From: Rutstroemia sp. NJR-2017a BVV2
Lineage: Eukaryota > Ascomycota > Leotiomycetes > Helotiales > Rutstroemiaceae
Length of the DNA stretch: 64,000 bases
Reading direction: 5' to 3'
Assembly (NCBI GenBank): GCA_002946415.1
Contig: NJPS01000010.1
Coordinates: 806,001 to 870,000 of the forward strand
The position numbers were made by a program, and so were the translations under genes. This document shows, piece after piece, positions 57,960 to 64,000 of this stretch. The notes under the pieces were generated by a model. The model had not been told where the DNA came from and made no database searches. It saw nothing but the letters and a program-made list of their open reading frames with translations. Each line of letters starts with the position of its first letter. Within the stretch, counting starts at the first letter, position 1.

Positions 57960-58464
57960 GAGCATGAGATAGGAATAGGATGCGATATGTGATTTATTTT
58001 CGGGATGCATATACTGCGGGTGTTATGGTGTGGGAGTTTGTCGATGGGGTTTTGGAGGTATAGAGAGGGGTGTTGCAATAGATCGCCTTAGATGATGTGA
58101 AAGAACAGATGGTTCATATTGAGTACTTGGAGAGTGGAGGTCTTGAGTCGCAGTATGCACAGTCTGAGAGTACAAGGCCAAATGTGGATTCGTGTTCGTT
58201 CTGTCTTGGAACTCGTGGATGCAATATCTGACATTTTCAAAATATCTGTATGATGGAGCTAGTGCTTCCTTCGATCTTGGCCGTAACCCAGTGCCAGATC
58301 TAATATATTAGTGTCTGGGTTGCAGTTACGCCTTTGACAAGTCAGTAGCCAAGATGGGAGAAACTATCGTTTGTTCGCCTTCTGATTTTTATGAGATACT
58401 ACCAACTCCTTCATGCATCCAACTCCTTTCTTAGTAATTCACATCATATCTTCGATTTTAGTTG
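57960..58464. other. Intergenic convergent interval
   Basis: About 500 bases. No gene recognised. Confidence 0.6.
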
Positions 58465-59498
58465 CTATTCTTTCTTCTGCTCCTTCTTCCCATTCTGCTC
58501 TTCCTCCTCAATCTCCTTCTTCCTCTTCCTGACCAGCTCCGGCGGGCTATCCTCTATCAGCTCACTCTCGCCATTAATTCCCGTCCACTTAGGAAGTCCA
58601 TCCGGTATATCTGTAATTCTCTTCCCATAGAACATATGACATCTACAGCAGCGAATTCATTAGCATATCTCCCACTTCAAAACAACATAGCAATGAGAGA
58701 TTGAAGCACATACGTAGGCATAAACCTATCCTTCTCCTCCTTGCTCTTAAACTTGAGCAGAGTAGGGAACAGCAAAATCATATTTCGACCTTCGTCCATG
58801 ATTGGTGTTCGGCAGTATGCGCAGCTGACTTTGCAGGGGAGTTTGTGTTTTGTGGTTTTTTCCTGTGAATCATACCTATTTGTACAAGCAGTCAGCAAAG
58901 CACGTCAAGGGGACCAATACAAGAAAGAAAACACTTACCATCCCAGCTCATGGTGACCATGTGTAAAGTTAATATCCCCCTTATGGAAAATAGCAGCCCA
59001 TTGGAAAGGTGCACCTATACCACGACATCAATTAGCTTTGCGTGTTCTCCATGCATTCGACCTCGCCCCGAAGATGAGAAACTCACCATGAATAACCTGA
59101 CAAGTCGAGCAATGGCAAAACTTTGCATCCAGAGGCTTCTCCCGACTCAATTGATACTTCACACGACCACAGTGACAGCCCCCCTCATACAGCGCTTTGA
59201 AATTTGGATCATTCTCATGAACCTTGTATGGCTCGCGGAATTTCCACTCATTGTGTTCACCCTCTACCTCATGGCTCTTGCTACCCTGCTCGAGAGCCTT
59301 CGACTTAGGATCTTTGTCCTGTTCTTCGAGATGGGATGCCATTCTGGGAGAATGTGAGAAGGGACGGTATCTGACTTGGTTCGAGAGAAATGGAGAGGCT
59401 TCTTGAAGTCGGTAGGATCTTCTTGCGAATGTAGTAGGGCTTGCTTTCAAAGTATGGGAAAGTAAAGAACCGATGCGGACAGTGGAGGCTCTAGACAT
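58465..59498 (-). CDS. GFA/CENP-V-type zinc-binding protein
   Basis: Four exons. Start 59498 gives MSRASTVRIGSLLSHTLKAS and ARRSYRLQ, a likely mitochondrial presequence; an internal ATG at about 59342 (MASHLEEQDKD) would give a shorter cytosolic form. Zinc motifs: GGCHCGRVKYQL and CHCSTCQ in exon 1, then APFQWAAIFHKGDINFTHGH (exon 2), VSCAYCRTPIMDEGRNMIL (exon 3) and CHMFYGKRITDIPDGLPKW (exon 4). These define the GFA fold (glutathione-dependent formaldehyde-activating enzyme / CENP-V). The C-terminus is Lys/Glu-rich (KEIEEEEQNGKKEQKKE). Substrate unknown; the family also has non-enzymatic members. Exon boundaries are inferred from splice sites. Confidence 0.85.
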
Positions 59499-59995
59499 CA
59501 GAAACAGTCATATATGATCTCTCAGACGAGGAAGAAGAAAGGATTATGGCTTCTTAACTACATGCACAATTGGAATCGAGCATACGACATGTACATTCCT
59601 TTTATTATCTACTACTCGTACTCAAGTTCTACCTAGCTAATTACCAGAAGTCCCTTAGGTACGCTTTCATCATCTTTGGCTGTTTTCCCTCAATATCGTC
59701 ACCATATGATGGTTGATGCGGGGATTAGTCGCGGGAATTGTGGATCATCGACAAATGATGCATTACCATGACGTGTGCTACTTTAGCATCTTCTTTGCTT
59801 AATCATCGTTCTCGGTCACGTGAGTGAGTGGACCTCATGTCGTTGATCGTGTTATTAGCTGCTGGAACGACTAGTAGTTCGCTCGATGATACCCTACTTG
59901 AAATCGGCGTTGTATGATTGACATAGGGATGCTTGAAGGAGTATCGATCTGTCGATTAGTTTGTGCCTGTACCGCTCAATCCAAACTTGGTATGA
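59499..59995. other. Intergenic interval
   Basis: About 500 bases: promoter of the GFA-type gene and 3' flank of the phosphatase gene. No gene seen. Confidence 0.6.
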
Positions 59996-62900
59996 TCATC
60001 GGGCCCTAGATCCCTGGGCAGAGACTATTTGTTGACTGGTTTTCGCATCAAATCCCAAGACGTTGGTGAGATAGTCAAGCCTAGACCTAATTAGCAAACA
60101 TCAAGCCACAGAGCGGGGGACAAGCTCCGGAAAACAAGCTATTGATTTCTTACCTTGCTTCAGTGCCAAGCTTTTCTTTCAACTTCCTCAGATTTTGCTG
60201 ACACTCTTCCCATTTGGCTGCACGTTTTTGCGGTGATATAGTCTTGACAACCATGTTAAATAACCCTGTGACTGGTCGATGATCTGACACGCGAACTTCA
60301 TGGCGACGATAGTCGAGTTGTTCGACTCGATTATTGCCGCGGAAAAGTAGTCGATCGCACCAAGCAGGAGCTCTTTTCTTCTCGCTGGTGTCGTAGTTGT
60401 CGGTTCCAACATCGTATTTGTAGGTCGGGGCGAATGTGATGGGCATCTCATGGAATGCACGCAGGCGAAACCAAGGGTTTTTGCGTTTCGATGCAAGTAA
60501 TTGATCGCGCTCAAGAAGCTTTCCAAGATTGTTCGCTTTGACCGCATTCACGACAGTGTCCCTACCCATTGTGTCGATACGATAGTTCAAGTCACCGTTC
60601 AAGATGCAAATTTCGTGGTCGAGAATCATTGAACCATCACCACCTCCGACATAGCTGTCTATTCGGACGCTGTGGTCTCGTTCTGCGGGCAAGGACTGGC
60701 TTTCAAGGATCATTGTAATATCAGTATTCCGGTCTTTAGTCTGCGTCTGACCTGCAGCAAGATGGCAGTTGATAAAGCACATTGACGTATCATCTAGAAC
60801 GAATCGGAGTATCAATGCACCCTGAAGAGGTCAGTAGAGCTAAAACCAAAAGTTATCCGGGCATCATACCTTGTTTCCGTGCAGTCCTCCCATTCCTCGC
60901 TTGACCTCTGCAGCGTTGATGTTTTTGATGCGTGGCAATAAAGGAGATCTTACAAATACACACGTAAATAGACCTACTAAGTTTGCCGTGTGTAAAAGGT
61001 GATAGATCTCTCCTTGCATATAATCATCCAGACAACGAGTGAGGAAGTCTCGCCAATTTCGATACTGGCGGCTCATATGCTCGTGCTCAGAGTTGTTGTC
61101 TTTCTTCTTTGATTTGAAAAAGCTCTCTATATAATTGGTCAAAGGCTGCTCCAAAAATTGTTAAAGGGATACTTACTCGCAGTAGTCTTCTTATTTTCCA
61201 AGTCTACCAATTCTTGAAAGCCGAAAACCAAGATGTCTGGCCGGTCGCTGTCCTGAAGTAGCTCCGGAAAGAACCTCGAATCCTGATCAGATTGCTGGAG
61301 ATGATACGGGGTAGATGCACCTGCGTTCCAGGTCATGACCAGAGTTTTTATCTGGGTGAGTTCGCAAAAGTCTGCTTCTTGGGACTGCATTTGCTGTTCC
61401 ATCCAATCATCTTGAAGCATGGCGTCCCAAGGTCGAACCATATTATCCTGCCCCAAGGATACGACTTGTGCACGATCAAGCATCCAGAAACTGCTGCGAT
61501 CAACGAATAAGCCAATAAGGGGATCATTATGAGCACGCCAATCCTTCTTCACCACCCAGGGAGTATGGGTAGTATCGTAAACGTAAATCATGCCTGTGCT
61601 GAAGCCTGCCCAGAGATTACTGCCAACGCCGGCAAGAGAAGTAATTTTATAAACACTTATGTTGATTATACCCAAGCATGCATAATCGCGGCGAGAGTAA
61701 ATGCTAATTTTCCCATCAACATGACCAAAATAGATACGGTCTGGCTGAGAACTAATGACAGTGCCGGAGGTAACGTCCCCGGCGTCAGGCTGGCAGAGTG
61801 AACGTTGTAAGACCTGGAACTGAGTACTTCCATCTAAGGTGGGCATAAACACTCTGATATCCTTCCCTGTTGCGTGCCACAATTCGTCCTCAACAACAAG
61901 TGAGAAACTGTGCCCTTTAGGGATCCGAAAACTCTGCGATGGATTAGACAGATTTGGCTCGCCTGTACTGTCTGGAGCCCAAAGATGCAGTGTTCCGCCA
62001 TCGTCAAGTGTCCACAGCTCATTCAGGTGTCGATAAATCTTTACAATCTCGCGACGAGTATGAGCATTAGACTTGCTCGCGACTACAGTTCCACTAGCGA
62101 TGTCCACTTCTACTAATTCACCGACGTTGTTTCCTAGCCATAGACGCGTGCCTTCGTTCTTTACCTCTGCTGCAGGTTTGAACGCCACTGATACGATTTT
62201 TATCCCTTCTGTATGCGGAAGATTCATAACAACTCCTCCATCCAGCAGACTCCAGACTCTCGTCATGTGACCAGAAGTACATACATACTCTCCACAGACG
62301 TCCAAAATTCGGGTATCGTACTTAGTCGCTATTTCATAAACGCCCTTGTTGAAGAATGGAGGGCGACGATTAGAGTGGGATGTGTCAGGATACTCGCCGG
62401 CTTTGAAAGACAGGCCTTCCCTAACGGTTGTACTAGATGGAGGAACATCAAATGACTGACGGGTATCCGCCCTGGTTAACACCGGATTCACGGGGGTCCT
62501 GAATTCTGCGGGGGTCCTGTCGCTCGTTCTATCAACGGTCATTGACCTTCCATGCGTTCTTGGAGGTGTTTGCAGTTGTGCTGTAGGATTAGAAAGAACT
62601 CTCTTAGGAGGAGTGGAAAATGATGGACCATTATCGAGCACTGCAGCATTGCTGATTGGTGGCCGTGACCTATCCATCGACGGCCGGGGCGGTGGGGGTG
62701 GCATAGGTCGACTACTAGATGTCTCCGAATTCGTATAAGGTCTAGAGGGTAGGGTCGGCCGTTGGTCACCGGTCGCTTGCGGAGAAATGATGCTGCGCCC
62801 TAGGCCATTAAACTCGTTATCCTTCCGCCTGCTGATGACCGTATGATGCACTGGGGGCGGGTCAAATGATCTCGAGGTAGGAGTGTGAGAAACTGGCCGC

Positions 62901-63766
62901 GGTCTGTTTCTTGGCAAAGGGGGCGCTATCGGATATTCGCTCTCCGGGCTGTCTCCACTACTTGGCGGGGTACCAAATGGGGAGGTCTTGTCTGTGGGCG
63001 CCTTGATTATTATAGGCGCTAGGGTGACGTTCTCCGCGCTTGAGCTGAAGCCTGCTGGTTTGCTTGATATCCTGGGTTTGTCGGCGCGGTTGATTGGTGG
63101 CGGACCTGACTTGACGGATGGATCCCTCCTCAATTCTCCTGACCTTCTGGGCGGAGGAGGCGAAGGTGGGAGTGAGGCGGGATAGGACGCAGACTTCTTA
63201 GGGTCTATCGAAGGGGTATGCGGGCGACTTGCAATCTTAAAGTGTCGCGGAGAAGGGCTACCTGAGGAACATGGCATGGACCCTTCTGTTGACAAATAAG
63301 GAGCATTCGACAGAGAGAGATTCGGGTTTTTCGATTTTGGAGGTGACTGAGGGGGGTGGACAGTAACCGCGGGAGTAATCACTCGCGAAAGAGGTCGCGT
63401 AGGTGATGGGGATGGGTGCCCACCACCGCCATTTGCTCGAGGGGCTTGTAACGAAACGTTCGTTGCACCTAATTCTCGACCCCTTGAAGCTTGAAATATC
63501 TCTGCCGATGGTTGTATAATCTCCGATCTTGTATTTGAGGGCCAGACAGTATCCCCGACAACCACATCGTTCCGTGAACCTTTTGGTGACACGCCTCGAG
63601 GCGCAGTATTATTGCTTGATTTCGCATTTGCCATCTGCTCAAAATGGGACCGCAGAGAAGACACGGGTTTCTGTATTATCCTTCATCAGCAGCTTATCCA
63701 GAATGTCGCATGCTCAACACTCACTATGGACGATCCATCGAGGCTCTCTTTCTCAGGCTCCTCCAT
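59996..63766 (-). CDS. WD40-repeat inositol polyphosphate 5-phosphatase
   Basis: Protein with a disordered N-terminus, a WD40-like beta-propeller and a C-terminal IPPc phosphatase. I place the start at 63766 in a short first exon (MEEPEKESLDGSSI, 63766-63725) joined over a ~52-nt intron to KPVSSLRSHFEQMANAK; the long frame upstream of that does not begin with ATG. The first ~430 residues are Pro/Ser-rich. WD40-type segments include HMTRVWSLLDGGVV, TLHLWAPDSTGEP and GHVDGKISIYSRRD. Phosphatase: VMTWNAGAS, FGFQELVDLE, then NCHLAAGQ, CILNGDLNYRID, PAWCDRLLF and VRVSDHRPVTG, i.e. the metal and catalytic residues of the IPPc/DNase I-like fold. Ends DYLTNVLGFDAKTSQQ to the TGA at 59996. At least five exons. 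Confidence 0.88.
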
Positions 63767-64000
63767 GGCGTATGCTTTTCGATGTGTTTCCTGGAAGAAG
63801 GACTCGCATGCGGCAAAAAAGATGGGAACTTCTCCCCAAAATCATGAGAGGAGCCTCTATTATCAGAGGGTCTACGTCCAGCTAGTCGTCATTGGAAATG
63901 GCTCGTATGGCCGTGGAGCAGTAGCCTCGTAGGTCAGTTTCCCGGTGTGTGTTGTGCTGCTGTTGTTTCAACCTTATGGTAAAACATAAAAAGGAAAGCC
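63767..64000. other. Upstream flank of the 5-phosphatase gene, window edge
   Basis: No further gene recognised before the window ends. Confidence 0.5.

Noticed and set aside
1..64000. tRNA, rRNA or intact transposon
   Set aside because: I looked for cloverleaf-type GGTTCGAATC boxes and for transposase or reverse-transcriptase motifs and saw none; a dedicated tRNA or repeat search would be decisive.

Overview
The window is nuclear DNA from a filamentous ascomycete (Pezizomycotina; the protein set and style fit Leotiomycetes/Helotiales, but that placement is an inference). The evidence is about twenty spaced single-copy eukaryotic genes on both strands, short introns (mostly about 50-120 nt) with GT...AG ends and CTAAC/CTAAT-like branch sites, CA- or CT-rich leaders before start codons, and fungal-specific families (LCL2, Cyk3, Pcf11, Ggc1, NmrA-like, GH128). 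No tRNA, rRNA, CRISPR array or intact transposon was recognised.

Layout: 0-10 kb is a compact housekeeping block: mitochondrial GTP/GDP carrier (ggc1, -), Pol III subunit (rpc82, -), complex III core protein 2 (qcr2, +), ATP synthase epsilon (atp15, +) and the NatC subunit Mak10/Naa35 (+). 10.2-12.2 kb is a gene-poor stretch with a two-level 84/168-bp minisatellite and two smaller tandem repeats. 12-20 kb holds a Hook-type dynein adaptor (-), a small secreted I9 inhibitor-like protein (-) and the mRNA 3'-end factor Pcf11 (+). 20-27.6 kb is sparse: a low-complexity hypothetical protein, an NmrA-like protein and a cysteine-rich GPI-anchored-type surface protein. 27.6-38 kb holds a Yat2-type carnitine acetyltransferase, a cell-wall GH128 glucanase-like protein after a long empty stretch, and Rad57.

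38-48.7 kb is the accessory region: a DHA1-type MFS transporter (-) faces, across 2.2 kb without genes, a damaged nonribosomal peptide synthetase (+). The NRPS has the visible order C - A(5' part only) // C(3' part only) - A - T - R. The break in the middle looks like an internal deletion that removed most of A1, all of T1 and the first part of C2 and also shifted the frame. The downstream 4.1-kb frame (partial C, full A, T, terminal reductase) is uninterrupted with its core motifs intact, so the locus may be a dying multimodular NRPS or one reduced to an A-T-R enzyme. A 16-bp identical (about 26-bp similar) element lies upstream of both the MFS gene and rad57.

48.7-64 kb returns to housekeeping genes: a germinal-centre (GCK-III/Sid1-like) kinase (-) divergent from the cytokinesis protein Cyk3 (+), the two likely acting in the same septation process; mitochondrial ribosomal protein bL27m (-) divergent from LCL2 (+); a GFA/CENP-V-type zinc protein (-); and a WD40-inositol-5-phosphatase (-) whose short first exon I place at 63725-63766.
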